Positions 8,376-19,916 are shown, counted from the first letter of the stretch. The stretch: 64,000 bases of DNA from Roseibium aggregatum IAM 12614 (GCF_000168975.1 NZ_AAUW01000026.1:1-64000), one strand, 5' to 3'. Translations and numbers: made by a program. The notes: generated from the sequence alone by a model not told the origin.

Positions 8376-9131
8376 TCAGAATGAGCGTGAGAGGCCGATC
8401 ATGAGCCTGTGGTTTCCGGCCGTCTGGTCCACCTTCGTGCCGCCAAATCTGGCCGTCTCGTCCAGAATTCCGGTCAATGAATAGTCAGCGCGCAGGTGCC
8501 ACGCATCCATGACGGCAACCTCCACACCGCCACCAAGCACCGGGCCGACAGAAACAGAGTTTCTCTCCGTCCCGTTTGCCTTCAGGCTATGTTCTGTCGC
8601 AGCAATGCCCAGGCTGAGATAAGGCATGACGTTTTTGATCGGCATCCCCACCCGGGCCTTCGCATTGATGGTCCATTTGGATCCTGTCTCGATAGCGCCA
8701 AGCGTCGGATGGGTGCCCTTTTCACGTGCCCCGAGATAAGCCGCTCCGCCTTCTACACCCAGGACGAAGCGCGAGACTTCCCAGTTGTAGCCGCCGAAGA
8801 GACCAAACGCTGCGTCGACCCTTGAAAAGTCCTTTGTCCGGCCGCCCGACTTGAGCTCGGTCACCGTCTGCGAGACGCCGCCCTCAAACCCGAGATAAGG
8901 TCCTGCCCAAAGCGATTGCGGCGTTGGCGCGTAAAGGGGTGTCTCATAGGTGTCGAGATCGGCGGCGTTCGCCCCCACGACAAGCACTCCCAGAACCGCG
9001 CAAAGCACCAGCGGCTCCAACAACCAGTGGCTTCTGAGGAAGCGCCGGATCACCCCGGCATGCCGCAGGGAGCGCCGCCGCCCGATAGTCGGAGGCGCAC
9101 GAAAAACACAATTGGCAAAGGAACTTACCAT
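8376..9131 (-). CDS. Outer-membrane beta-barrel protein (Omp25/31-like)
   Basis: A 251-residue protein from ATG 9131 (a GTG four codons upstream is possible). A long basic N-region precedes a hydrophobic signal segment ending near VVGANAADL. The mature part has alternating beta-strands: WAGPYLGFEGG, LFGGYNWEVSRFVLGVEGGAAYLG, LRADYSLTG. It ends in a terminal phenylalanine (MIGLSRSF), the usual signature for BAM-dependent insertion. This matches the small eight-stranded porin-like/opacity family of Hyphomicrobiales. The upstream AT-rich direct repeats at 9173-9218 lie in its promoter region. Confidence 0.8.
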   Translation of the reverse strand: MVSSFANCVFRAPPTIGRRRSLRHAGVIRRFLRSHWLLEPLVLCAVLGVLVVGANAADLDTYETPLYAPTPQSLWAGPYLGFEGGVSQTVTELKSGGRTKDFSRVDAAFGLFGGYNWEVSRFVLGVEGGAAYLGAREKGTHPTLGAIETGSKWTINAKARVGMPIKNVMPYLSLGIAATEHSLKANGTERNSVSVGPVLGGGVEVAVMDAWHLRADYSLTGILDETARFGGTKVDQTAGNHRLMIGLSRSF

Positions 9132-9172
9132 CAGTGATCTCACTTCATGTAGGACAACTTCATCGCCTCACA

Positions 9173-9218
9173 AATTTAAAAAATTAATGCAAAACGATAA
9201 TTTAAAAAATGAATGCAA
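9173..9218. repeat. Two 20-bp AT-rich direct repeats in a divergent promoter
   Basis: AATTTAAAAAATTAATGCAA at 9173-9192 recurs at 9199-9218 with one mismatch, a 26-bp period. Both lie in the 179-bp gap between the divergent outer-membrane protein gene and the DUF2975 gene. They could be iterated operators or curved DNA. Confidence 0.6.
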
Positions 9219-9310
9219 TAATTTTTTTGTCAATAGCAATGTTTTGGATTTGTGTTCGGCGGGCAAATGAACTAGACACGACGCCGCAATGACACGATGC
9301 GGAGCGAGCG

Positions 9311-9892
9311 ATGAGCGAACTTGAATGGGCGGAACGGGAAAAACGGCTGACGCGGATAAGGCGGGTATCCGCGTTCATGAAATGGGCCGTTACCTTCATC
9401 CTGCTGATCCTTGTTGTGCTGGGCCTGGTCATCACGATTGGCATTGCCCTGCCGAACGACCTGATGATCGGCGCAGAAGAAACCTTCGATGTTGCCGACA
9501 CGGAACGCATGCTGGGTGACATTCCGCAGGTGCAGCGCATCGGCATATCGGTGCTGGCGGCAATAGCCTTCGGATTGGTTTTGGCGGTCGGCTGGAATAT
9601 CCGTCAGGTTTTCAAGCGGTTTCAGCGAATGGAGTTCTTTTCGCCGAAGACCCTGGCAAATGTCTTTGCCTTCGGCATCTGGCTGATCGTGTTCGCGGTC
9701 TTCGATCTGATCAGCGATCCGATCGGCTCCATCATCCTGACCTATGATTTCCCTCCAGGTCAGCGAGCAGTCGACGTCAGTCTGGACGGTGGAGAGATCT
9801 TCTTCTTCGTCCTTGGCGCTTTGATGCTTCTGTTCGGCTGGATCCTGCGCGAAGCAGCCCTCATTGCGGACGAGAACCAGCAGTTCATTTGA
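9311..9892 (+). CDS. DUF2975 membrane protein
   Basis: A 193-residue protein with four predicted membrane helices (about 25-50, 75-95, 118-138, 160-182). It has the C-terminal DUF2975 signature GEIFFFVLGALMLLFGWILREA followed by ALIADENQQF (landmark: LREAALIADENQQF). The function is unknown; family members are almost always paired with a small YozG-like XRE regulator, which is found here at 10141. GGAGCGAGCG precedes the ATG. The gene is divergent from the outer-membrane barrel gene. Confidence 0.85.
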   Translation: MSELEWAEREKRLTRIRRVSAFMKWAVTFILLILVVLGLVITIGIALPNDLMIGAEETFDVADTERMLGDIPQVQRIGISVLAAIAFGLVLAVGWNIRQVFKRFQRMEFFSPKTLANVFAFGIWLIVFAVFDLISDPIGSIILTYDFPPGQRAVDVSLDGGEIFFFVLGALMLLFGWILREAALIADENQQFI

Positions 9893-9914
9893 GGCGAACC
9901 CCGGAGGACACCGG

Positions 9915-10118
9915 ATGACCATTTATAAGAACATTGCCGGCCTTCCCGGCGGGGCGCCGTTCACAGCCCGGAAGGCTCCGCAGGCACAATGGATTGTTGA
10001 CGGAGCGCATAAGGGCTGTGAAATATCAGGAGTGATTCTCCGGACACTCACGCCCTGCGCACACCGATCATGCGGAAAGGCTGTCCAGCTCGCAGAACAA
10101 AATCGAAAAACAAGTTAG
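9915..10118 (+). CDS. Possible small protein between DUF2975 and XRE genes
   Basis: A 67-codon frame with an excellent ribosome-binding site (GGAGG at 9903-9907, 7 bp spacing), starting 22 bp after the DUF2975 stop. The protein (MTIYKNIAGLPGG at its start, three cysteines later) matches no family I know and has no clear hydrophobic segment. The strong translation signal is the main support. It may be a genuine small gene of this cassette or the remnant of a longer one. Confidence 0.4.
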   Translation: MTIYKNIAGLPGGAPFTARKAPQAQWIVDGAHKGCEISGVILRTLTPCAHRSCGKAVQLAEQNRKTS

Positions 10119-10140
10119 CGACAGCGCCGGGGATCCCATC

Positions 10141-10362
10141 ATGCCCATCATCATCGAACTGGACGTAATGCTCGCCCGCAGAAAGATGCGGTCCAAGGAG
10201 CTGGCCGAACGGATCGGCATTACCGAGCAGAATGTTTCGCTGCTCAAGTCCGGCAAGGTAAAAGGCGTCCGCTTCGAAACTCTGGAAAAGATCTGCGATG
10301 TCCTGGATTGCCAGCCCGGCGACCTCCTGATCTACGAGCCGGACAAAACGTCGGACGGTTAG
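10141..10362 (+). CDS. YozG-like XRE family regulator
   Basis: A 73-residue DNA-binding protein that is essentially one Cro/CI helix-turn-helix. It has RKMRSKELAERIGITEQNVSLLKSGKVKGVRFETLEKICDVLDCQPGDLL organisation (landmarks: LAERIGITEQNVSLLKSG and LDCQPGDLL). This is the standard partner of DUF2975 membrane proteins. It probably controls the local cassette; the family's signal is unknown. The stop overlaps the convergent DUF1232 gene by 4 bp. Confidence 0.85.
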   Translation: MPIIIELDVMLARRKMRSKELAERIGITEQNVSLLKSGKVKGVRFETLEKICDVLDCQPGDLLIYEPDKTSDG

Positions 10363-10745
10363 GCTGAAAGAAGCCGCCAGATCCACACCATCACCACCAG
10401 GAACGTACCCGCCCAGACCAACAGGACCAGCCCTGCCGCAGTCCGGCTGCCAGGCGGACTGTCCTGTCTTCTGTCAGCTTCCGCCCGGCATTCCTCCATC
10501 ACCTGCGGCGGAATGAGTTTCACCACCAGATAGATGCCAAGCGGCACGAGCAGCAAATCGTCGAGATAACCGATCACCGGAATGAAGTCCGGTATCAGAT
10601 CTATGGGTGAGAGAGCGTAGGCCGCCGTCGCGACGGCCAGAAGCTTCACATACCAGGGTACCCTCGGGTCGCGGCCAGCCAGATAAAGGGCATGGAGATC
10701 GCGCTTGATACGCTTCGCCCAGGTTTTGATGGCATCCCTCAGCAT
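10359..10745 (-). CDS. DUF1232 (YkvA-like) membrane protein
   Basis: A 128-residue protein from ATG 10745. The DUF1232 core is clear: DPRVPWYVKLLAVATAAYALSP then IDLIPDFIPVIGYLDDLLL (landmarks: ALSPIDLIPDFIPVIGYLDD, residues about 44-63). A second hydrophobic helix ends the protein (GLVLLVWAGTFLVVMVWIW). Function is unknown across the family; it probably sits in the inner membrane. An upstream TTG would add 20 residues, but those lack family similarity. Convergent with the XRE gene. Confidence 0.8.
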   Translation of the reverse strand: MLRDAIKTWAKRIKRDLHALYLAGRDPRVPWYVKLLAVATAAYALSPIDLIPDFIPVIGYLDDLLLVPLGIYLVVKLIPPQVMEECRAEADRRQDSPPGSRTAAGLVLLVWAGTFLVVMVWIWRLLSA

Positions 10746-10906
10746 GACAGACCGCGTGTGGTCGCCTCCACTATGCAGGCCCCGCCATATGCAATGCCGG
10801 TGCAAGCATCTTCAAACGGATGTTCCTTCCAGTCCTGCGCAAGCTTCCCTGCCTAAAACGTCATCCGTAATTTCAACAGGTTCGAACAAGCGAGCAGTCT
10901 TCAGCC

Positions 10907-11221
10907 ATGACACGATCGAGTTATCCCCTTGAAGGCAGGCCGGTGCCTGCAACAAGAGCGAGGCTGCGATCCGGCAAGCTGCTCAATCTAGACTGTACGC
11001 TTTTGAGCGAATGCACCCTATACGATCTCGAAAATGGAGACATCGGCATTGTCGTGCAGGATCCGGATCTGCCGGTGCCGGACCGTATTCTGATCGACGA
11101 CGACAAGGACCTCACCCGCGTCTTTACCGAAATCCACTGGCGTATGGGCCCCTATCTGTTCGGCATGTACCTGGAACCGCCAGTTCCGCTCCATGAGTTT
11201 CATGGCGCTGAGGAAAACTGA
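10907..11221 (+). CDS. PilZ-like domain protein
   Basis: A 104-residue protein patterned like the short PilZ-type beta-barrel proteins common in this group: ARLRSGKLLNLDCTLLSECTLYDLENGDIGI, with VPDRILI and VFTEIHWRMGPYLFGMYL (landmarks: CTLYDLENGDIGI and RVFTEIHWR). The canonical c-di-GMP residues RxxxR and D/N-x-S-x-x-G are not intact; the second motif reads DLENGDIG. Nucleotide binding is therefore doubtful and it may be a PilZ-fold relative only. Convergent with the GFA gene, stops 10 bp apart. Confidence 0.55.
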   Translation: MTRSSYPLEGRPVPATRARLRSGKLLNLDCTLLSECTLYDLENGDIGIVVQDPDLPVPDRILIDDDKDLTRVFTEIHWRMGPYLFGMYLEPPVPLHEFHGAEEN

Positions 11222-11230
11222 ACGACATCG

Positions 11231-11656
11231 TCAACCTTGAGGCGCCTGCGGTGTCATTTCCTCAAAGCATTGCAGGCTCGTGTCGACCGTATCCCACGAC
11301 ACTGCGCGCGAGACATAGATCGCCCGTGTCGGCTTGACGGCTTCCGGGGTGTCCAGGGTCGATGTCCGGATAACGACCAGCCCCTCCATAGCCGTGCGTG
11401 TGTGGAACACCGGGCTTCCACAGACCGGACAGAAACGCCGGTTGATGGTGCGCCCGCTATCTGCCGTCTTGACGTATTCGGTCACCTCGCCAGTCAGGAC
11501 AAAGGCATCTTCATCGAAAACCGTATGGGTCGAATGCCCGGTTCCACTCAGTTTCCGGCAATCCGTGCAATAGCAATGAACGGTCAGCTTGGGCGCCGCC
11601 TCACACCTGTAGCGCACGGCCTCGCACAGGCAGCCTCCGGTCAGTGTCTCACTCAC
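11231..11656 (-). CDS. GFA family (glutathione-dependent formaldehyde-activating-like) protein
   Basis: A 141-residue zinc protein of the GFA/CENP-V fold. Metal-binding cysteines are visible at C9 and C11 (GGCLCEAV), C28, C30 and C33 (HCYCTDCR) and C76 and C79 (RFCPVCGSP), a complete set. Gfa catalyses formation of S-hydroxymethylglutathione; most paralogues like this have no proven substrate. The start is GTG 11656, preceded by GGGGAG. The gene is followed at 38 bp by mutB on the same strand but upstream of it in transcription, so it reads away from the mutase. Confidence 0.85.
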   Translation of the reverse strand: MSETLTGGCLCEAVRYRCEAAPKLTVHCYCTDCRKLSGTGHSTHTVFDEDAFVLTGEVTEYVKTADSGRTINRRFCPVCGSPVFHTRTAMEGLVVIRTSTLDTPEAVKPTRAIYVSRAVSWDTVDTSLQCFEEMTPQAPQG

Positions 11657-11693
11657 GAAGCATCTCCCCGGCTCCCGCAGCTATGTCATGGGT

Positions 11694-13855
<2,162 letters not shown>

Positions 13856-13859
<4 letters not shown>

Positions 13860-15868
13860 GATTGGACCTCCAGATCTGTCAGCTCGACCCCTTCACGGGT
13901 CTCCAGCCGGTCAAATGCATCCTTCAAAAGGGCCAGCAGATCGCAACCGGCAAAGACGAAGGCATCCACACCGGCCTTGCGATAGGCATCTTCCCGCTCT
14001 CCCGGTCGGCCTGCAAGGTAAAGATAAGCAGCGCCCGCCGCTTTCAGGGCTTGAGCAGCGTCTTCCGCCTGCGCCTCATAGGCATCATCGGAGGAAACCA
14101 GGCAGGCCAGCACCGCACCGCTTTTGCGGAAGTCCGCGACAAGGTCTTCGAGCGAGGCATAGACGGCAGGTCCTACGGACGTCACCCCGCCGGCCGCAAA
14201 AGCGTTTGCCGTCCAGGTGGCACGGGCTGAAAACTGCGCAAGGCTTCCCAGAGAGGCCAGAAACACGGAAGGTGCCTTCGAAGCGGCTTTTTCGAACGCT
14301 TCGGCCCTGGCGCGCAACTGCTCGTAAGGTTCTGCAATCCGCGCTGTCTCCAGCTTCGGCAGGGAGTAGTCGCGTGGCAGAAGGTCGAGCCGCATGCCCA
14401 GCTCATTCAACGGCGTCCCCTCAAGGGCAAGCTTGCGAAGAACGGTAAAGCGTTCGCCATCGCCCGGTTCCGGCAGGTCTTCGCGCGGCCCGCTTACACC
14501 GGCAAGGTTCTCTTCGCTGGACTTCAGCACGGCAACTTTCTTTTCCGCGAGATCCGGAAACTCGCTCACGCCGGTGATCGGACGTTTTCTGGTGGCAATA
14601 TTCTTGGAAAGGCTGGCTCTGGCGGCGCTGACCCGCTGGTGCACCAGACCGGTGCGTACCGCCTCGAACAGCCCCCCGGCCGCTTCGATTTCCTGGAACA
14701 GACCCCAGGCTGCCTCGCAAACACTGTCCGTCCGGTCTTCAATGGCACCCGAACCTGCCGCCGGATCGATCACTCTGGCAAGGTTGCTTTCTTCCAGAAG
14801 GATCGTCTGGGTGTTGCGGGCAAGCCTGCGGGCAAACCCGTCGGGAAGCCCGACGGCCAGCGTATGCGGCAGAACGCAGATACTGTCGGCCCCGCCGACG
14901 CCCGCAGCGAAGGTTGCCACCGTGTTGCGCAGAAGATTGACCCAGGGGTCCCGGCGCGTCAGCATTCTGTAGGATGTCGACATATGCAGCGGCAGACCAG
15001 CCTGCGGCAGCCCTGCCCCATCCAGAACAGACGCCCAGAGCGCCCGGATGGCGCGGGCCTTGGCAATCGTTCCGATCTGATCGGCTTCGGCAATCAGGCT
15101 GAAAGAAATTCTGTCAGCCCATTGCTCGGGCGCCAGCCTTGTGCCCTCCAGCAACCGCAAATGTGCTGTCGCAGACGCCAGCGTCAGGGCAAGCTCCTGT
15201 GCGGGCGTTGCCCCTGCTTCATGCCAGATGCGGCCATCGGCCTTCAGGGCCCGCACCGGGCTGCCGAAATCATGAGCCGAAACCACCATGTCGCGGAAAT
15301 GTCTGTAGGCGTTTTCCATGTCGGCCAGCGCGACACCGTTGGCCGCCACCCAGCCAGTGGTATCGAACCCGGCAGTCAGGCGAACGCCCACGGGATCTAT
15401 CCCGCGCTTTTCAATCAAAGCCAGAATGGAAGCAAATACCTCGACGTTTTCCCGTCCTGCTTCGAAGCGCACATCGATGAGATCGAGCTCGACCCCATCA
15501 AGCAGCCGATCGAGGCCGGAAAGGTCGTCAACCCGGATGCCATTGCCGTAGGCAGCGGCCGCACCGCGGAAAATCAGATCGAGGCCACTCGCGCCTCCCT
15601 CCAGATCTTCCAGAATTTGCGCATTTGCCTCGGCAGGGTCGGGAATATCGACCCGCTGAACCACGGACCAGTCACCGGCGGCGGCCCTGAGAGCGCGGGC
15701 GGGACTGTCTGTCCTGCGCTCATAAAGCGGGGCGATGTCCAGTCCGTCATCGGTCTTTCCGTAGAGCTTCTGCCGGGCACTGCCTTTCAGGGCCTTGTCA
15801 ACGGCCGCCCACCAGGCATCCGCATCGGCAGAATAGAAACTGTCAGGTCCGGTAAAGCTGTTCGGCAT
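13856..15868 (-). CDS. mutA: Methylmalonyl-CoA mutase small subunit
   Basis: A 670-residue paralogue of MutB that forms the heterodimer. It keeps the barrel (landmark: [20 protein letters not shown] is recognisable near the middle). Its C-terminal B12-like domain lacks the DxHxxG ligand motif, reading [16 protein letters not shown] instead, as is normal for the non-catalytic subunit. GGGAG lies 9 bp before ATG 15868. First gene of the mutAB operon, with the upstream region AT-rich and possibly carrying its promoter. Confidence 0.93.
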
Positions 15869-16366
15869 GGCACTTACTCCCTGGCCCCGTTTTAGTCCCT
15901 GGCCCCGAAGCTTGGCAACTCAGCAGAATGGGTAAGGTTTTGAAGACCACAAGAGCGAGCCAAGTTGAACCCGCAACAACTTCGAATTGCGAATCACTGG
16001 TAGAATTAATTAGACGTATAAAAAATAAATTTCTCTACGAAATACGTTTTTCGAACTACGCTTACGAAGACGTTAAACACTTCGCAAAAAGACTTTTCGA
16101 CTTCTTCTAGGCGGCAACTTGTCAATTTTTTGGCGGAATAAGCTAATTTTGCCAGTTTTCCCTATTGGTACGATCATCAATTGTATTGTAGCGTATAGCT
16201 GCTGACGCATGGGAAATTCTACCCTCATAACAAATGCGCGGCACCGAGGTCCGACACTCACCGGAATAGGTTTGGCGGTCACGGTTATCACCCATCAGCG
16301 GCTGATCCGGCACGCGTTCGGACACCCGCAAAGAAGCGGCAATCCAAGCCGCAAAGGATGTGCACA
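15869..16366. promoter_or_regulatory. AT-rich divergent intergenic region, mutA/luxR
   Basis: Nearly 500 bp between divergent genes. 15990-16240 is distinctly AT-rich compared with everything around it. It contains a 60-codon frame (15928-16110, +) with AT-rich codons and no recognisable family. A perfect ATCAG-CGG-CTGAT palindrome lies at 16294-16306, about 60 bp before the LuxR-type gene, a possible autoregulatory site. A short direct repeat CCCTGGCCCC (15880 and 15897 area) precedes mutA. Confidence 0.4.
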
Positions 16367-17068
16367 ATGCTTGATCAAACGGAACTGAAGAGCAAACTGA
16401 GAGCAATCTCGGAAGCAAATGCCGCCCATCATGTGCTCGATATCTTGGAATCGAACCTTCGCCGCATGGGGGCAACGCATATCCTGATAACAGGCTTGCC
16501 AATGCCGAACCGTCCGATCGACAATCTCGTTCAAAGGTTCCGGTGGCCCGATCAACGCAATGACGGAATTGAAAGCACTTCGCTTTCTGCAAATGACAGC
16601 GCCCTGATGCTTGGCCTCGGCTCCAACCGGGCTCGCGTCTGGACAATCTCCGCTGGCGACATGGAGCATTCCGACCTTCTGGCATCTGCGGGAGAAGGAA
16701 GCCAGGTCCTCGTCATCCCCGTGACGGAGCTTTATCCTTTCCAGGCTTTCGTATTTGCGAGCGGCCCAGCTCTTCAGGTCAACAAGTACGATCTGTCGAA
16801 CCTGGAAGCTCTGGCAGCCGCCGCTTTCTCGCGCCTTCGCGAACTCGGCGTGATTTCCGGGCAGCGGCCGGGCGCCTTGTCGACCCGGGAGCGCAAGGTT
16901 CTGGAATTGACCGCCTATGGCAAGACAGCTGGCGAAATCGCGGACGTGCTCGACATTTCGCAGCGGACCGTCCACGCTCATCTGCAGAATGCCAGCGTCA
17001 AGTTGAACGCTTCGAACAAGACCCATACCGTGGTCGAAGCGCTTCGTTACGGCCAGATCAGCGTCTGA
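16367..17068 (+). CDS. Orphan LuxR-family transcriptional regulator
   Basis: A 233-residue protein. The C-terminal 63 residues are a LuxR/GerE helix-turn-helix (LSTRERKVLELTAYGK, then GEIADVLDISQRTVHAHLQN). The N-terminal 165 residues fit the length and layout of an autoinducer-binding domain, but the usual Trp/Tyr/Asp pocket residues are not obvious. ATG 16367 is preferred to ATG 16358 because AAAGG sits 9 bp upstream of the former and touches the latter. No luxI-like synthase is nearby, so it is a solo. A strong terminator follows. Confidence 0.8.
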   Translation: MLDQTELKSKLRAISEANAAHHVLDILESNLRRMGATHILITGLPMPNRPIDNLVQRFRWPDQRNDGIESTSLSANDSALMLGLGSNRARVWTISAGDMEHSDLLASAGEGSQVLVIPVTELYPFQAFVFASGPALQVNKYDLSNLEALAAAAFSRLRELGVISGQRPGALSTRERKVLELTAYGKTAGEIADVLDISQRTVHAHLQNASVKLNASNKTHTVVEALRYGQISV

Positions 17069-17108
17069 CGTCGCTTCCTGAGCCAACGGCTTTTTGCAGC
17101 TAACAACG

Positions 17109-17133
17109 GGCGCACTTCGGTGCGCCTTTTTTT
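17109..17133 (+). terminator. Rho-independent terminator after luxR-type gene
   Basis: A perfect 7-bp GC stem (17109-17115 with 17120-17126) on a UUCG tetraloop followed by seven T. Textbook intrinsic terminator. Confidence 0.9.
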
Positions 17134-17227
17134 GTCCTGGCGCACAACCGGACAATCCCCCCCTCAGATCAGACCGTGTCCAGTCCGCGCTTCGGGCAGC
17201 AAGGTCAACAGGCCAACCACCAAAAGG

Positions 17228-17254
17228 AAAAGGCGCGCTGTCCGCACGCCTTTT
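17228..17254 (-). terminator. Terminator for the DUF4332 gene
   Basis: An 8-bp stem AAAAGGCG/CGCCTTTT (17228-17235 with 17247-17254), 28 bp past the DUF4332 stop. The A/T ends make it usable from either strand. Confidence 0.55.
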
Positions 17255-17281
17255 GTCGTCTCGTAATGCGGTTTGCCGACC

Positions 17282-17689
17282 TCAATAGGTCATCATCGGC
17301 GGCAATTCCTTGGCCTGCTCGACCCATTTCGAGACCTGGCTTTCGCTCGGTACCTGGCGAACGAGCTTCTTGGCTTCGTTCACTTCCTGCATCTTCTCCG
17401 CAAGGTTGGCGGCATTGCGATGCTTCAGTTCCTTCACCGTGTCGACACCGGCCGCTTCCAGAAGTTCGGAATATTCCTCGCCGACACCGCTGATGCGCAT
17501 CAGATCCGCCATGTTGGCCCACTTGAGGATCCGCTTGCCGTCGATGCCGGTTGCTTCTTCAAGTGCCTTGCGACCTTTCGGGTCCTTTGCACGTTCCAGA
17601 TAGGCTTCCGTCGTCTTGATGCCGACTTCACCAAGCTTTGCAGCATAGGCCGGGCCGATACCTTCGATTTCATCGATGGAATAAGACAT
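17282..17689 (-). CDS. DUF4332 helix-hairpin-helix protein
   Basis: A 135-residue protein with two helix-hairpin-helix-like repeats: IDEIEGIGPAYAAKLGEVGIKTTEAYL near residues 4-30 and LMRISGVGEEYSELLEAAGVDTVKEL near 62-87 (landmarks: EGIGPAYAAKL and SGVGEEYSELL). This is the DUF4332 arrangement related to DNA-binding HhH folds of polymerases and topoisomerases. Function is unknown. It lies 45 bp downstream of the DUF2267 gene on the same strand, so the two may be co-transcribed. Confidence 0.85.
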   Translation of the reverse strand: MSYSIDEIEGIGPAYAAKLGEVGIKTTEAYLERAKDPKGRKALEEATGIDGKRILKWANMADLMRISGVGEEYSELLEAAGVDTVKELKHRNAANLAEKMQEVNEAKKLVRQVPSESQVSKWVEQAKELPPMMTY

Positions 17690-17734
17690 GCGCTCAGAAC
17701 TCCCTAATCAACCGGCAACCGAACCTTGGGACAG

Positions 17735-18127
17735 TCAAACGATCTGGCTCAGCCCCGGAATTTGTGAAACCACTTCATTCACAACATCGTCCCCGGCTTT
17801 TTCCTTAGCATAGGAGACGAGTTCTTTGACAACACTTTGCACGCCATCCATGTCGAGGCCCGCATTGGTCAACTCATTCAGTGCGGCCATGGCCCCCATG
17901 CCGCCCCCCATCATGCTTCCGAGGCCGCTTAGAAAGCCGCCGCCGGAGCCTGCCGCGGCCCGCGCATCCACCAGTTCTTTCGCCCCCGGCAGTGCATCGA
18001 AGATGAGCTCCATCTTGTCTTCCGGACCTTCCTTGTTCAGGAAGCCCAGAATGATGCCAATAGCGTTCTTTGCGACATCTTCTTCAATGCCGGCAGCCGC
18101 CATGATCCGGTTGATGAGCTCTTCCAT
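17735..18127 (-). CDS. DUF2267-like small protein
   Basis: A 130-residue protein: a helical N-terminal half (MEELINRIMAAAGI, then NAIGIILGFLNKEGP), a glycine-rich middle (SGGGFLSGLGSMMGGGMGAM), and a helical end. The organisation fits DUF2267-type proteins of unknown function. ATG 18127 has AGGAG in front; a start 12 codons further up has none. No membrane helix is convincing despite the Gly/Met-rich centre. Probably co-transcribed with the DUF4332 gene. Confidence 0.65.
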   Translation of the reverse strand: MEELINRIMAAAGIEEDVAKNAIGIILGFLNKEGPEDKMELIFDALPGAKELVDARAAAGSGGGFLSGLGSMMGGGMGAMAALNELTNAGLDMDGVQSVVKELVSYAKEKAGDDVVNEVVSQIPGLSQIV

Positions 18128-18348
18128 GAAAATCTCCTGATCAAATGTCTGGCGCCAAGTCATCAGGCGCCTGTTTGGCTCCTCTATACAAGCCTCAAGG
18201 TGCCTACGTCGATGGCCAATTCCCGTTCTGCTTGACTATGCCGCATCCGCCCCGCGCACTTGCGTGCCGTCACCTGGCAACAGAATGTTTCAATCTCGTC
18301 GCGAAAGGCACTAGGCTGCGGCAAGATGCAGGGATTCGGGGGACAAAC

Positions 18349-19908
18349 GTGACGGCGAAAGACAGTATTTTCATTGGGTCCAGCACCAGGGAAGAAACCC
18401 TCACGCTCAAGCTCGCCAACCGCCACGGCTTGATTGCCGGAGCCACCGGAACGGGCAAGACGGTATCGCTGCAGATCCTTGCCGAAGGCTTTTCAAGAGC
18501 CGGTGTTCCTGTCTTCTGTGCCGATATCAAGGGCGACCTGTCAGGTCTTGCGACCGCTGGCGTTTCCAAGGACTTTCTGGAAAAACGCGCCAGCGATGTC
18601 GGGATTTCGGCCGACTATACCTATGAAGCCTATCCTGCGGTTTTCTGGGACCTTCTCGGCGAGCAGGGCCACCCGATCCGCACCACTGTTTCCGAAATCG
18701 GTCCGCTGCTTCTCGCCCGCCTGCTGGAACTCAACGACACCCAGGAAGGCGTTCTGAACGTTCTGTTCGAATTGGCCGACGATGAAGGCCTGCTGCTGCT
18801 GGACCTGAAGGACCTGAGGGCCATGCTCGCCCATGTGGCAGAGCGGGCGTCTGAGCTTTCCACCATTTACGGCAATGTCTCCAAGGCCTCGGTCGGCGCT
18901 ATCCAGCGCCGGCTTCTGGTGCTGGAGCGTCAGGGCGGTGAACACTTCTTCGGGGAACCTGCACTGGACATCCGTGATTTCATTCGCACCGCGCCGGACG
19001 GACGCGGCGTCGTCAATATCCTTGCAGCCGACAAACTCATGTCCGCTCCCCGGCTCTACGGCGTGTTCCTGCTCTGGTTGCTGTCGGAACTCTTCGAGGA
19101 ACTGCCGGAAGTCGGCGACCCGGAGAAACCGAAACTGGTGTTCTTCTTCGACGAAGCGCACCTTCTGTTCTCTGATGCGCCCAAGGCGCTGATAGAGAAG
19201 GTGGAGCAGGTTGTCCGGCTGATCCGTTCCAAGGGCGTCGGTGTCTATTTCGTCACCCAGAACCCTCTGGACGTGCCGGAGACCGTGCTTTCCCAGCTTG
19301 GTAACCGTATCCAGCATGCCCTGCGCGCCTTCACCCCGCGCGACCAGAAGGCCGTGCGGGCGGCAGCCGAAACCTTCCGCCCCAATCCGGATCTCAACAC
19401 CGAACGGGTGATCACCGAGCTTGGCGTCGGCGAAGCCCTGGTCTCGACTCTGGAAGGCAAAGGCATTCCATCGGTTGTTCAGCGCACACTGATCCGTCCT
19501 CCCTGTTCGCGGCTTGGTCCGGTCACCCAGGCTGAACGGCGTGCGCTGATTCAGTCCAGCCCGGTCTTCGGCACGTACGAGCGCACCCGCGACCGAACGT
19601 CCGCTTACGAGGTACTGCTGGGCCGCGCGGAAGAGGCCCAGCGGCAGGAACAGCGGCGCCGGGAAAAGGAAGACAGCTACGCCGAAAAGCACGGCGAGCC
19701 CCGCCGCTCCCGTTCCGGCTTCCAGCTTCCCGACTTCGGACGCGATGACAGACCCCGGCAGGAAAGCCGGGAGCGGCGCAGCAATCGCCGTGGACAGCGT
19801 GACACGGTTCTGGAAGCAGGTCTGAAGTCCGCCGCCAGAAGCTTAGGCTCTTCACTTGGCCGGGCACTGGTGCGCGGCTTGCTCGGATCCCTGAAAAGAG
19901 GCAACTAG
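18349..19908 (+). CDS. DUF853/HerA-like ATPase
   Basis: A 519-residue P-loop ATPase. Walker A is GATGTGKT at residues 31-38 and Walker B is [12 protein letters not shown], as in HerA/FtsK-type hexameric motors. The C-terminal third is charged and Arg-rich ([11 protein letters not shown]), as in the YjgR/DUF853 family. GTG 18349, 6 bp after GGGGGAC, is preferred over an ATG at 18145 whose extra 68 residues show no homology. Cellular role is unproven for the family. The CDF gene starts 8 bp after its stop, suggesting an operon. Confidence 0.85.
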   Translation: MTAKDSIFIGSSTREETLTLKLANRHGLIAGATGTGKTVSLQILAEGFSRAGVPVFCADIKGDLSGLATAGVSKDFLEKRASDVGISADYTYEAYPAVFWDLLGEQGHPIRTTVSEIGPLLLARLLELNDTQEGVLNVLFELADDEGLLLLDLKDLRAMLAHVAERASELSTIYGNVSKASVGAIQRRLLVLERQGGEHFFGEPALDIRDFIRTAPDGRGVVNILAADKLMSAPRLYGVFLLWLLSELFEELPEVGDPEKPKLVFFFDEAHLLFSDAPKALIEKVEQVVRLIRSKGVGVYFVTQNPLDVPETVLSQLGNRIQHALRAFTPRDQKAVRAAAETFRPNPDLNTERVITELGVGEALVSTLEGKGIPSVVQRTLIRPPCSRLGPVTQAERRALIQSSPVFGTYERTRDRTSAYEVLLGRAEEAQRQEQRRREKEDSYAEKHGEPRRSRSGFQLPDFGRDDRPRQESRERRSNRRGQRDTVLEAGLKSAARSLGSSLGRALVRGLLGSLKRGN

Positions 19909-19916
19909 ATCAAGCG

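Noticed and set aside
16358-17068. Complete quorum-sensing pair
   Set aside because: Only the LuxR-type regulator is present; no synthase of the LuxI type and no clear lux box was seen.
18145-18348. 68-residue N-terminal extension of the HerA-like ATPase
   Set aside because: No similarity to the family and the GTG at 18349 has GGGGGAC upstream.
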